This document shows positions 31,741 to 40,317 of a stretch of DNA of 53,583 bases, piece by piece. Each line of letters starts with the position of its first letter. Within the stretch, counting starts at the first letter, position 1. The notes under the pieces are model-generated. The model did not search any database, had not been told where the DNA came from, and saw nothing but the letters and a program-made list of their open reading frames with translations. Source of the stretch: a candidate division TM6 bacterium RIFCSPHIGHO2_12_FULL_36_22 (GTDB lineage Bacteria; Babelota; Babeliae; Babelales; UBA12409); NCBI GenBank assembly GCA_001771315.1, contig METK01000016.1, forward strand, positions 339 through 53,921, read 5' to 3'. Both the position numbers and the translations under genes were made by a program.

Positions 31741-33297
31741 ATGATTATTAATATGTTCTACGTCACAGCAAGCGTTAGCGTTTTGCTTGGCTTAGTGGTA
31801 TTTTTTTATGCAAAATATCAGCTAAGCTATGCGCAACGATTGTTGGCTGACTCAAAAGACCAGTTAAGGAATGCTCGTCGAGAAAGTGAGACTGAGCGTC
31901 GAGAGTCACAACTTAAGATAAAAGATGAGATCTATCGTCGACGCAAAGAGTTTGAAATGGAACTCAAAAAAGAACGCATTGAATCTGAGCGTTTGCGAGA
32001 TCGGCTTAATTCTAAATTGGACGATTTAGAAAATAAAGAAAAACGAATTGATGATATCAAGCAAGAATTGCAACATAAAGAGCGAGAGCTTTTACGTTCA
32101 ATGGATGCACTTCATATCAATGAAAACAAACTTAAAAAAATCTATACTGATCTCATTTCCAAGCTAGAATCTATTGGTGGCATGTCTAAAGAGGAAGCTC
32201 GAAAGAATCTTCTAGATACGCTGGAGGCTGAGGTTCGCTTGTCTAATGAAAAATGGATTCAAAAGGTTGAAGATCAAACTCGGGAAAAGGCTAAGGAGCG
32301 TGCTACAGATATTATTGTAACAGCAATGCAAAGATATACTGCAGACCTTATAACACCTAATTCCTCTGGGGTTGTTCAATTGCCTAATGATGAAATGAAG
32401 GGTCGTATTATAGGTAAAGAAGGCCGAAATATTAAGTCTCTTGAAATGGCGACTGGTATGGAATTCGTTATTGGTGATACACCAGAAATTATTACTATTT
32501 CAGGATTTAACCCAATTCGTCGCGAAGTTGCTCGACGATCATTAGAAAAATTGATCATGGATGGGCGGATTAATCCAACCCGTATTGAAGACACTGTACT
32601 GCAATGTGAAAAAGAGATTGATGAAATTATTGCGGAAAAAGGTAAAGAAACGGTTCTTGAATTTAATTTGCAAGGGGTTTCTCCTGAAGTGGTTACAACT
32701 CTTGGTAAATTATACTTTAGAACAAGTTACTCTCAAAATGTATTAATGCATTCTAAAGAGGTAGCCTTTTTTTCTCGTATGATTGCAGAAGAGCTTGGTC
32801 TTGATGGTGAAATTGCCTTACGTGGTGGTTTATTTCATGACCTTGGTAAAGCCGTTACCGCTGAGGTTGAAGGTCCACACGCGCTTATTGGTGCTGATAT
32901 TGCAAAACGTGGTGGTGAAGATCCTCGCGTTATTAACGCAATTGCTGCACACCATGAAGAAGTGCCGTTTGCATCTATTTATTCGCCAATAGTTCTTGTT
33001 GCAGATATTGTATCAGCATCACGTCCCGGCGCACGACGAGAAACATTCTCTGCATATATTAAGCGACTTGAAAAACTTGAAGATATAGCAAACTCATTTG
33101 ATGGTGTTAAGCGAGCATTCGCGTTACAAGCAGGCCGCGAGATACGTATTCTGGTTGAGGAAGAACATCTTGACGATGAAAAGACAAAAATTTTGGCAAG
33201 GGATATTGCACGAAAAATCGAAGACGAAATGAACTATCCGGGACAGATTCGTGTTAACGTTATTCGTGAAAAACGCGCTGTTGAATATGCACGATAA
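31741..33297 (+). CDS. rny: Ribonuclease Y
   Basis: Membrane-anchored endoribonuclease that starts mRNA decay. An N-terminal membrane helix (about 5-24) precedes a long charged coiled coil to about 180. Then come a KH domain with GRIIGKEGRNIKSLEMATG and an HD domain (GGLFHDLGKA, AHHEE). 518 residues is normal. Followed by ymdB 12 bp downstream, the same pair as in Bacillus. No clear ribosome site is visible ahead of the ATG, but the protein start fits the family. Confidence 0.97.
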   Translation: MIINMFYVTASVSVLLGLVVFFYAKYQLSYAQRLLADSKDQLRNARRESETERRESQLKIKDEIYRRRKEFEMELKKERIESERLRDRLNSKLDDLENKEKRIDDIKQELQHKERELLRSMDALHINENKLKKIYTDLISKLESIGGMSKEEARKNLLDTLEAEVRLSNEKWIQKVEDQTREKAKERATDIIVTAMQRYTADLITPNSSGVVQLPNDEMKGRIIGKEGRNIKSLEMATGMEFVIGDTPEIITISGFNPIRREVARRSLEKLIMDGRINPTRIEDTVLQCEKEIDEIIAEKGKETVLEFNLQGVSPEVVTTLGKLYFRTSYSQNVLMHSKEVAFFSRMIAEELGLDGEIALRGGLFHDLGKAVTAEVEGPHALIGADIAKRGGEDPRVINAIAAHHEEVPFASIYSPIVLVADIVSASRPGARRETFSAYIKRLEKLEDIANSFDGVKRAFALQAGREIRILVEEEHLDDEKTKILARDIARKIEDEMNYPGQIRVNVIREKRAVEYAR

Positions 33298-33309
33298 TGG
33301 AGATATTTT

Positions 33310-34119
33310 GTGAGTACACTTAAAGTTTTAATGATCGGTGATCTTGTTGGCCCAGCTGGTGTAAAGATGTTTGAAAAGCATATTGCATCCTTGAAAAAGC
33401 AATATAAGGCCGATGTTATTATTGTAAATGGTGAAAATAGTGCTGATAATGGTCGGGGGATTACCCCGACCATTGCAGATCACTTATTTGATATTGGGGT
33501 CAATGTTATTACCACGGGTAATCATATATGGGCCCAAAGTAAAATATTTGGATATATTGTAACGCAGCCGAATTTGTTGCGTCCTGCAAATTATCCAAGT
33601 AAATGTCCCGGTTCAGGGTCTACAATTATTTCAGTTGGATCTTATAAGGTTGGTGTGATTAATCTTCAAGGGCGCGTATTTATGCGTGAATACTTGGATG
33701 ATCCATTTAGGGTCATAGACTCTCTGTTAACTTATATGAAAACTCAAACAGATATCATTTTTGTAGATTTTCATGCTGAAACTACCGCTGAAACGGCAGG
33801 CATAGGATTGTTTCTAGATGGTAGAGTTAGTGCCGTAGTGGGAACGCATACTCATGTCCAAACCGCAGATGCTCGAGTTTTACCTGGTGGAACAGCATTT
33901 ATGACTGATCTAGGTATGGGTGGATCACTCAATTCTATGATCGGAATGAAAAAGGATATTATGCTGCATCACTTACGTACACAAATGCCTGTGCGTTTTG
34001 AAGTTGATCTAGAACCACCCTATGTAATGAGTGGTGCATGTATTGATGTTGATACACAAACTGGTCAATCTTTGAAAATTGAGCCTATTCGCATTGTTGA
34101 TAATCAGGGCCTATTTTAA
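33310..34119 (+). CDS. ymdB: YmdB-family metallophosphoesterase
   Basis: TIGR00282-type phosphodiesterase that hydrolyses cyclic nucleotides in Bacillus, where it governs multicellular behaviour together with RNase Y. Metal-binding motifs in order are IGDLVGPAG, VNGENSADNGRGI, TTGNHIW, DFHAETTAE and GTHTHVQTAD. 269 residues is normal. The start is a GTG with GGAGA upstream. It ends in a 4-bp overlap with the convergent helicase gene, so the two 3' ends are complementary. Confidence 0.95.
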   Translation: MSTLKVLMIGDLVGPAGVKMFEKHIASLKKQYKADVIIVNGENSADNGRGITPTIADHLFDIGVNVITTGNHIWAQSKIFGYIVTQPNLLRPANYPSKCPGSGSTIISVGSYKVGVINLQGRVFMREYLDDPFRVIDSLLTYMKTQTDIIFVDFHAETTAETAGIGLFLDGRVSAVVGTHTHVQTADARVLPGGTAFMTDLGMGGSLNSMIGMKKDIMLHHLRTQMPVRFEVDLEPPYVMSGACIDVDTQTGQSLKIEPIRIVDNQGLF

Positions 34120-35429
34120 GGTTTGCGATTATCTCTACCAGCAGGTTTTCTTTTTTGAAAGCGATTAGCGGGCTTTGAGCCTTGAGGCCGCCCACTTCTT
34201 TGCTGATTATCCTGTCTTTGCTTTTCACTCTTTTGTACAAAGGTTAAAGCTTGTCCACGTTTATTTGCGCGACCAGTTCTACCAATACGGTGTATGTAAT
34301 CTTCATATGTTTCTGGGATATCATAGTTAATAACGTGGCTGACATCTTCGATATCGAGTCCTCGAGCTGCAACATCAGTAGCCACAAGGATATTAACTAA
34401 GTCCTTGCGGAATTGCATTAAAGCTCTTTGGCGTTGCGCTTGTGTTTTATTACCATGAATAGAAGCGGCTTTAAAGCCACGATCGTTTAACTTTTCAGTA
34501 AGATTTTGAACGCCATGTTTAGTGCGTCCAAAGATTAAGACTTTCGTTACATCTTCCTTGTTGAGGATATCATGAAGAGTTTCAAGCTTATCTTCTAATC
34601 CAGTAAACTGGACGATATCTTGGTCGATAGTCGATGCAGTTTCTACTGACTTAACGGATATAGTTTGAATATCGGTTGAAAAGTCATTGATAAGCTTTTC
34701 AACGGCCTTAGGCATTGTTGCTGAAAAGAAGAGAGATTGCTTATTCTTTGGCATAAAGCTAAGAATTTTACGCACATCATCAATAAATCCCATATCAAGC
34801 ATACGATCTACTTCGTCAAGCACGATAATTTGGAATTTTGAGATGTCTATTCTGCCTTGATCTAAAAGATCATTAATACGACCTGGAGTACCTATAATTA
34901 GGTTGTGTGGTTGTTTAAGCATTTTGTACTGTTGGTGCATACTAGTGCCACCGATACAGAGCGCAGAGTTAAAACCGAGTTTTTTTGAGAATTTCTTGAA
35001 TTCGGTATCAATTTGCAGGGCAAGCTCACGTGTTGGAGCAAGAATCAATGCTTTGATATTTCTATCATTAAGCATACGATCTAGGGTTGGAATAAGGAAA
35101 GCACCTGTTTTACCGGTACCTGTATTAGCCATACCAATTAAATCTTTTCCCTTAAGAACAATATCAATGGATTTGTCTTGAATTGGGGTAGGATTAATAA
35201 ATCCTCGTCCTTCTATAGTTTCTAGTAGTTTTTTATCAAGAGGCAGCTCTGCAAAGGTGCGAGTTACTTCATCTTTTGGAAGTATAGGCGCTTGGCTTGC
35301 TTGGTTAATAAATTTCGAAATGTCGATTGATGGGTTTGATCGAGATCTTCTATTGCGATTAGTATTGCTAGAAAATTTTGATTTAGCGGAAAAGCGTGAT
35401 CGCCCATGAGGCTTATGAGTTTTAGTCAT
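34116..35429 (-). CDS. DEAD-box-family RNA helicase (RhlE-like) with DEVD motif II
   Basis: It has the Q-motif (FINPTPIQ), Walker A ANTGTGKTG, PTRELALQI, motif II VLDEVDRMLD, SATMPK, the helicase C domain (FGRTKHGVQ, HGNKTQAQRQ, ATDVAARGLDI) and HRIGRTGR. Motif II reads DEVD instead of DEAD, an infrequent variant. N- and C-terminal tails are basic and Arg/Ser/Gln-rich, as in RNA-binding RhlE/CsdA types. 437 residues. Unwinds RNA in ribosome assembly or decay; its location next to rny/ymdB suggests a link to RNA turnover, but it is on the opposite strand. Confidence 0.94.
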   Translation of the reverse strand: MTKTHKPHGRSRFSAKSKFSSNTNRNRRSRSNPSIDISKFINQASQAPILPKDEVTRTFAELPLDKKLLETIEGRGFINPTPIQDKSIDIVLKGKDLIGMANTGTGKTGAFLIPTLDRMLNDRNIKALILAPTRELALQIDTEFKKFSKKLGFNSALCIGGTSMHQQYKMLKQPHNLIIGTPGRINDLLDQGRIDISKFQIIVLDEVDRMLDMGFIDDVRKILSFMPKNKQSLFFSATMPKAVEKLINDFSTDIQTISVKSVETASTIDQDIVQFTGLEDKLETLHDILNKEDVTKVLIFGRTKHGVQNLTEKLNDRGFKAASIHGNKTQAQRQRALMQFRKDLVNILVATDVAARGLDIEDVSHVINYDIPETYEDYIHRIGRTGRANKRGQALTFVQKSEKQRQDNQQRSGRPQGSKPANRFQKRKPAGRDNRKP

Positions 35430-35701
35430 TCGGATATCTTTCTTATATTGAATATGTAAGCCAAAAAAGAAAAATAACCGATTTTAGCCCCCATAGATTT
35501 TTTTAGAGTCACTTATAGTATATTACAAATAGAATCCGTCGGCAAGAGATTAAATGAATTTGTTTTAAATCGAGGCTTTGAAGCTCATTTTTGAGGGGGT
35601 TTTAAGGCCTATATTGTACTATTTTATAGGGTAAATCTTGTTTTTATACCTTTACACTGAAAGCATTAATTACAGGTATGAAATTTTAATAAGTCGGAGG
35701 C

Positions 35702-36357
35702 ATGAAGAAAAAGCTTGGTATAATTGTATTAGTTGGTATTGGGTTAGTTAATTGTATGGATGTGCTGGGAAATAGAAACTTAATTGTAGCGGTTGTGCAA
35801 GGAAATATCACAAAGCTAGATGCTTTACTTAAAGAACCTGGTGTTCAGATTGATGAGCCAGATCAAGTTGGTCAGACACCATTAATGTGGGCGGTAGCAA
35901 AGAAAGACCTTGATGCAGTCAAAAAGCTTATTGAACTAAAAAGCTCGCGCATTTTCGCTCCTTTAGGGGCGAGTAGTTCACTGCATTAATTGATGCAATA
36001 TATGCTAGGAGTGGTAGTGCGGAGGCCGCAGTGTATACAGCCATAAATAAACAAAATGGGCAAGGAAATACTGCTATGATGGTCGCAGCTGAAAGAGGAT
36101 TTCCAAACATTGTACAAATGTTGGTAAATGATGGAGCTAATCCAGATATCAAAAATCATGCCGGCGAAACAGCTTTAGACCTTGCAGTGAAGGGAAATAA
36201 AGAGGAAGTGATAGCAATACTCGACCCGATAACGAGCGGATATTGGGCGCGGCGATTTACTCAAAAAAGATACATAATTCCGGCAGCTATAGTAGCGACA
36301 GGTGCATTTTATGCCGGATACAGGCAATTAAAAGGAAAATTACAAGTACGAAGGTGA
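35702..36357 (+). pseudogene. Ankyrin-repeat membrane protein gene split by a palindromic insert
   Basis: The first part (35702-35989) has a signal peptide (MKKKLGIIVLVGIGLVNCM) and ankyrin units ending DLDAVKKLIEL. It then runs into non-ankyrin residues (KSSRIFAPLGASSSLH) and a stop. The second part resumes in another frame with LIDAIYARSGSAEAAVYTAI, the ankyrin unit NTAMMVAAERGFPNIVQML, a further unit and a membrane helix (YIIPAAIVATGAFYAGY). The junction coincides with a palindromic element also found at 41733. So an insert of about 50 bp not divisible by three probably broke an intact gene. GGAGG lies only one base before the first ATG, an unusual spacing. The second part could still be translated from GTG at 36031. 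Confidence 0.75.
35933..35979 (+). repeat. Palindromic repeat element, copy 1 (inside the ankyrin gene)
   Basis: The first 29 bases match 41733-41761 with a single mismatch. A stem-loop follows (35954-35961 with 35966-35973, two G-U pairs, TTTA loop), and the outer ends GAACTA...TAGTTC are complementary. Confidence 0.75.
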
Positions 36358-36392
36358 TTATTTTATAATATTAAACTTTTAATAAAAAACTA

Positions 36393-36422
36393 TTGCTTTT
36401 AAATAAGGCCTTTTGCTAGAAT
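36393..36422 (+). promoter_or_regulatory. Sigma70-type promoter of the ankyrin gene at 36469
   Basis: TTGCTT (36393-36398) and TAGAAT (36417-36422) with an 18-nt spacer, 47 bp before the ATG. Confidence 0.55.
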
Positions 36423-36468
36423 TAATTACAAGTGTAAAACATTTATTTTGATTCTAAAAAGGAGAGTT

Positions 36469-37248
36469 ATGATGAAAAAGGTAAAATTAGTTCTATTTGC
36501 TGTCGTGGGCTTAGTTGGCGTTAATGGTTTATTTGGTACAGAACTTATAGACGCTGTTAAAAGCGGTAAAGATCTTGCGAATATAAGCAATGAAATGAAA
36601 GCGTCCGTAGATGATAAAGATAAAGAAGGTATGACTGCATTGATGTGGGCGGCTCTTATTGGTAATGAGGCAGCTGCTGAGAAACTCGTTGAGATTGGAG
36701 CTGATGAAAGTTTAGAAAGTAATGAGAAGTTTACAGCGGAGGACTATGCTTTGTATGACCTAGATAATACCAATTATGATAGAGCAGCAAAGTTGGAAAT
36801 TGCAACACTTCTAATTCTTTCGGCTCATGATACAAAAGAGCTTGTAAGTGATGCAAAAAAGGTGATAAGCATCATTAATGCTCCAATTGAGCAAGAAGAT
36901 ATTGAAGAAGCAAAAATGGAGAACCCTGGCGTAACAAAGACTAATGAGGGTTGGGTGCAATATATTAAGGATAATCGTCGTAATATTGCAATTGGCTTGG
37001 TTGCTGCGGCTGCTTTATCTTACGGTGGAGCTTCATGGAAAACTGGAAAGCTTTTAGGTGCAGAGCAGCTTACTGCGGGAGCAAAAAAATTGGGTGAGTA
37101 TACCAAAGGAATACGTCAATATGGTGCCTCATGGATGCCAGATTGGGGTAAGACTAAACAAAAAGCTGAAGAGCTGATAAATATCCGAGAATTGCTACAA
37201 GAGGCAGCTGAACATCGTGGAATGGATTTTCCTAGAATTCCTCATTAA
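36469..37248 (+). CDS. Ankyrin-repeat protein with signal peptide and membrane helix
   Basis: A signal peptide (MMKKVKLVLFAVVGLVGVNGLFG) is followed by about two ankyrin repeats (GMTALMWAALIGNEAAAEKL and a degenerate second one), a helical linker, and a membrane helix near 177-195 (NIAIGLVAAAALSYGG). A C-terminal helical tail of about 65 residues ends in PRIPH. The ATG at 36469 has GGAGAG three bases upstream; the earlier in-frame start lacks a site. It is the intact relative of the split gene just upstream (same ankyrin-then-membrane-helix layout). Function unknown. Confidence 0.82.
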   Translation: MMKKVKLVLFAVVGLVGVNGLFGTELIDAVKSGKDLANISNEMKASVDDKDKEGMTALMWAALIGNEAAAEKLVEIGADESLESNEKFTAEDYALYDLDNTNYDRAAKLEIATLLILSAHDTKELVSDAKKVISIINAPIEQEDIEEAKMENPGVTKTNEGWVQYIKDNRRNIAIGLVAAAALSYGGASWKTGKLLGAEQLTAGAKKLGEYTKGIRQYGASWMPDWGKTKQKAEELINIRELLQEAAEHRGMDFPRIPH

Positions 37249-37271
37249 TAATTAATATCACATCGTATAAT

Positions 37272-37321
37272 ATTTAAGTCCTCGGTTTTATGCTATACTA
37301 GCAAAAACCGAGGACTTAAAT
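37272..37321 (+). promoter_or_regulatory. Perfect 18-bp hairpin covering the promoter and start codon of an EamA gene
   Basis: Arms 37272-37289 and 37304-37321 are exact reverse complements with a 14-nt loop. The loop holds an extended -10 box (TGCTATACT, 37291-37299). The right arm holds GAGGA and the ATG at 37320. A transcript starting in the loop region would have free start signals; read-through RNA would fold and hide them. Confidence 0.65.
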
Positions 37322-38213
37322 GTATTTAATTATTCTTTTACAGTTCATTCTAGCAAGCTCATTTGTTATTACTAAAGCACTTTTATCTATAGTGCCGCCA
37401 TTTTTATTGGTGGGGCTTCGCATGTCCCTAGGTGGAAGCATCTTGTTGTTATACACATTTATTTTTAATCGATCGGCATTTTATATATCAAAGCGAAATA
37501 TTATACCATTATTGTCAGCAGCGCTATTTGGCGTTTTTATTACCAATGGCTTAGAAGCATGGGGCTTACAAGCAACGGTATCTGCTAAGGCGTATTTTAT
37601 TTACAATCTTGGACCATTTTTTGCTGCATTGCTGGGTTATCTATTTTTCCATGAAAAGATGACTCGTAATAAATGGATTGGCTTAACAGTAGGATTTTTT
37701 GGCTTTTTTCCTCTAATCTTTAATGATTTGCAAACACAACATGCATTGCTTAATTCGCTACCTGAGTTAGCTCTTTTGATATCGTCTGCTGCGACTATTG
37801 GTGGTTGGATATCTAAAAAGAAGCTTATTTTTTTTCAGCACTACGCGGTTACTATGACTAATGGGGTTACCATGTTGGCAGGTGGTTTATGTTCTTTAGT
37901 CATTTCTTTATTTATGGAAACTTATAACTGGTCAATAATTGCTAATTCTTCATTAGTTCATATGCTCTTGCCTTTGAATATTCTTTTAACGTGTTTATTG
38001 GGATATAATTTATATGGATGGCTTTTAAAACGCTATTCAGCAACCTATACAGCTCTAGCCGGATTTTTGGGAACCTTATTCACGGGATTGTTGGGATTGA
38101 TATTTTTACATGAAAGTGTGACCTGGGAATTTTGGGTTTCATTTATCATTGTCGCATTCGGAGTAGGAATTTTTCATCAGGAAGAAGAAAAAAGAATTCG
38201 AAACGAAAATTAA
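37320..38213 (+). CDS. EamA/DMT-family transporter
   Basis: 297 residues with ten predicted membrane helices in two repeated halves, as in the drug/metabolite transporter superfamily. The inner face of helix 1-2 has FVITKALLSIVPPFLLVGLR, the second half YSATYTALAGFLGTLFTGLLG. Such proteins move amino acids, nucleotides or other small metabolites; direction and substrate cannot be read from sequence. The ATG lies in the arm of a long hairpin. A paralogue follows 11 bp downstream, so both are probably made together. Confidence 0.87.
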   Translation: MYLIILLQFILASSFVITKALLSIVPPFLLVGLRMSLGGSILLLYTFIFNRSAFYISKRNIIPLLSAALFGVFITNGLEAWGLQATVSAKAYFIYNLGPFFAALLGYLFFHEKMTRNKWIGLTVGFFGFFPLIFNDLQTQHALLNSLPELALLISSAATIGGWISKKKLIFFQHYAVTMTNGVTMLAGGLCSLVISLFMETYNWSIIANSSLVHMLLPLNILLTCLLGYNLYGWLLKRYSATYTALAGFLGTLFTGLLGLIFLHESVTWEFWVSFIIVAFGVGIFHQEEEKRIRNEN

Positions 38214-38224
38214 ATTAGGAATAT

Positions 38225-39127
38225 ATGTTATTAATTTTGATTTTATATGCGCTCACTGGAAGCACATTTGTTTTTGGTGAAGCAGCAGTTCGATATATGC
38301 CGCCAGTCTTTTTTGTCATGACTCGAATGTTTCTTGCTGGGGGCTTAATACTTGGATATCAGTACTTTAAAAATAGAGCTTCATTGCGCATAAAGAAAAA
38401 AGATTGGCTTATTATATTTTACATAAGTTTTTTGCTTTTATTTTTAGCTTATGTAACAGAATTTTGGGCATTGCAATATGTTACTGGAGCTAAAGTAGCA
38501 CTTTTATGGAATCTTTCACCTTTTATTACCGCAATTTTTGCTTATTATTCCTTCAAAGAAGAGATGACTTTCAAAAAATTTCTTGGACTATTGATCGGTT
38601 TTTTTGGTTTTATACCTATTTTGATCGAGCCAGCAGCTCGAGAAAAATTGATTTATAGTATGTTTAGCCTTTCTTGGGCAGAAATGTTTTTGATTATAGG
38701 TATTATTGCCAGCGCGTATGGCTGGATTCTTTTTAAATTTGCTATGGATCGCGGATATCAACCTTTGGTTATTAATGGATATGCTATGATTATTGCTGGA
38801 TTTTTATCATTGATAGTATCGTTAATGTTTGAAAATTGGAGTCCTTTTCCAATATCGTATTGGTTTATATCGTGTTGGTATATTTTCTACCTTACACTAG
38901 TTGGGAATATTATTTGTTACAATTTATATGGTTATCTTTTAAAACGGTATTCCACAACCTACTTGTCATTCTGTGGATTTATAACACCGATTTTTACAGC
39001 AATAATGCAATATTTTTATTTTGGTACTTCAATTGGTATACCATTTGTTGTAAGTTTGATTTTGGTTTCCATTGGATTATATATCTTTTATCAAGAAGAA
39101 TTACGTCAAGGATATATTAAGCAATAA
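38225..39127 (+). CDS. EamA/DMT-family transporter
   Basis: 300 residues and ten predicted membrane helices. It is a tandem paralogue of the preceding gene: PPVFFVMTRMFLAGGLIL compares with PPFLLVGLRMSLGGSILL, and LLKRYSTTYLSFCGFITPIFTA with LLKRYSATYTALAGFLGTLFTG. They may work as alternatives or with different substrates. TTAGGAAT precedes the ATG. In a host-dependent bacterium such carriers could import host metabolites, which is inference. Confidence 0.87.
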   Translation: MLLILILYALTGSTFVFGEAAVRYMPPVFFVMTRMFLAGGLILGYQYFKNRASLRIKKKDWLIIFYISFLLLFLAYVTEFWALQYVTGAKVALLWNLSPFITAIFAYYSFKEEMTFKKFLGLLIGFFGFIPILIEPAAREKLIYSMFSLSWAEMFLIIGIIASAYGWILFKFAMDRGYQPLVINGYAMIIAGFLSLIVSLMFENWSPFPISYWFISCWYIFYLTLVGNIICYNLYGYLLKRYSTTYLSFCGFITPIFTAIMQYFYFGTSIGIPFVVSLILVSIGLYIFYQEELRQGYIKQ

Positions 39128-39171
39128 TAGATAGCATTTAAAAAAGTATTGCGACGAGCAAATATAACAAT

Positions 39172-39558
39172 CTAGTTTTTGGAATTTTTTTTCATATCTT
39201 TATAGGCCGTATACTTATCTTTTCGACCTTTACACAACTCTATTGGATATTTTGCTTTAACTTCTTCAAGTTTATTGGCAATAGCACTTGCGAGGTCAAT
39301 TTTTGCAACGTTTGCAAAACAAAGTGCAGTAAAAACAACATCTGCAAGTTCATCCTCAATTTCTTGTCTATTAGTTTCAAGCTCTTTAAAAGATTCTTGA
39401 GAATCAACAAATGTAAATTTTTCTAAAAGTTCACTTGCCTCGACGGTTATAGCACAGGATAAATTTTTTGGAGAGTGAAATTGCTGCCAATCTCGTTCTT
39501 CAACGAATTCTTTAGCCAATTTTTTGAGTTGTTCAATAGTTGTTTTTTGATCCTTCAT
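39172..39558 (-). CDS. MazG-like NTP pyrophosphohydrolase
   Basis: 128 residues from the ATG at 39558 (AGGAG six bases upstream; the longer frame has none). All-alpha NTP-PPase fold with the metal-binding helices EASELLEKF and EIEDELADVVF. FVEERDWQQFHSPKNL at the N-terminus matches the MazG-like/RS21-C6 (dCTPase-like) group. It probably hydrolyses (d)CTP-like or modified nucleotides, complementing Maf in cleaning the nucleotide pool. The LysE gene lies 11 bp upstream on the same strand, so both may be cotranscribed. Confidence 0.88.
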   Translation of the reverse strand: MKDQKTTIEQLKKLAKEFVEERDWQQFHSPKNLSCAITVEASELLEKFTFVDSQESFKELETNRQEIEDELADVVFTALCFANVAKIDLASAIANKLEEVKAKYPIELCKGRKDKYTAYKDMKKNSKN

Positions 39559-39569
39559 ATGTCGCTCCT

Positions 39570-40193
39570 TTAAAAATAACAAACGTGAAGTGCTGCACTT
39601 GCTAGGGTTATAATACCAAATCCAATTAAAACAAAACCTGAAATTTTATTGGTCAATTGCAATATATAATACGTTATTTTGGACCGTAAAAAGTGTATTA
39701 TCTCTGTGAGGAATAAAAACCAAAGAAATGAGCCCATAAAAATACCACTTAATAGTACGATAGTTGTGTAGAGAGTTTTTTCGTTTAAGCAAAAGTTAGA
39801 AAATATTGCTATGAAAACTAAAACTGTAATGGGATTGGATAAGGTAAGTAAAAGTGTTGTTAGGTATGATGATATCACTTTTTTCTTACTAGGGCGTGAA
39901 GGAGTTTCCTTTGAAAAAAGGAATAAAGCTCGAATGCCCCATATACAAAGGAGAATACCTCCGATAATTCTAATCCAAAAAACATGCCCTATTAAATAAT
40001 CTGAAATTGCAGAAAAACCTAATGCTGCGATACCGGCATATAAAAAATCTGCAGTTGCTGCGCCAAAACCAGAAGCTATACCAGACAGACGTCCTTCCGT
40101 GAGTGTGCGACGAATGCAAACAATGGCTACTGGTCCGACTGGAGCAGCAACTGCAAATCCTATAAGTGAACCTTTGAGTAATACTAACAGCAT
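39570..40193 (-). CDS. LysE/RhtB-family exporter
   Basis: 207 residues from the ATG at 40193 (AAGGAAT upstream). It has six predicted membrane helices and the family opening GFAVAAPVGPVAIVCIRRTL, with TLSNPITVLVF in the middle. LysE-type proteins export amino acids or homoserine-like compounds. The longer frame would overlap the divergent proS promoter and adds no family sequence. Substrate unknown. Confidence 0.87.
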   Translation of the reverse strand: MLLVLLKGSLIGFAVAAPVGPVAIVCIRRTLTEGRLSGIASGFGAATADFLYAGIAALGFSAISDYLIGHVFWIRIIGGILLCIWGIRALFLFSKETPSRPSKKKVISSYLTTLLLTLSNPITVLVFIAIFSNFCLNEKTLYTTIVLLSGIFMGSFLWFLFLTEIIHFLRSKITYYILQLTNKISGFVLIGFGIITLASAALHVCYF

Positions 40194-40265
40194 GGTATGT
40201 ATTCCTTTTGTATAAACTCCATTATTATCTATTATAACAACGAGCATGTCTCAATGTAAATTTTC

Positions 40266-40274
40266 TGTTATAAT
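40266..40274 (+). promoter_or_regulatory. Extended -10 promoter of proS
   Basis: TGTTATAAT (TGn plus TATAAT at 40269-40274) lies 44 bp before the preferred proS start. It puts the transcript start after the longer in-frame start at 40246 and so supports the ATG at 40318. Confidence 0.55.
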
Positions 40275-40317
40275 AGACCAAAAGTACTCTTTAGACTCTA
40301 TAAAAAAAGAAAATGAT

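Noticed and set aside
40246-40317. A longer N-terminus for prolyl-tRNA synthetase
   Set aside because: It would begin upstream of the extended -10 box at 40266-40274 and overlaps the divergent LysE gene region; the family begins at the ATG at 40318.
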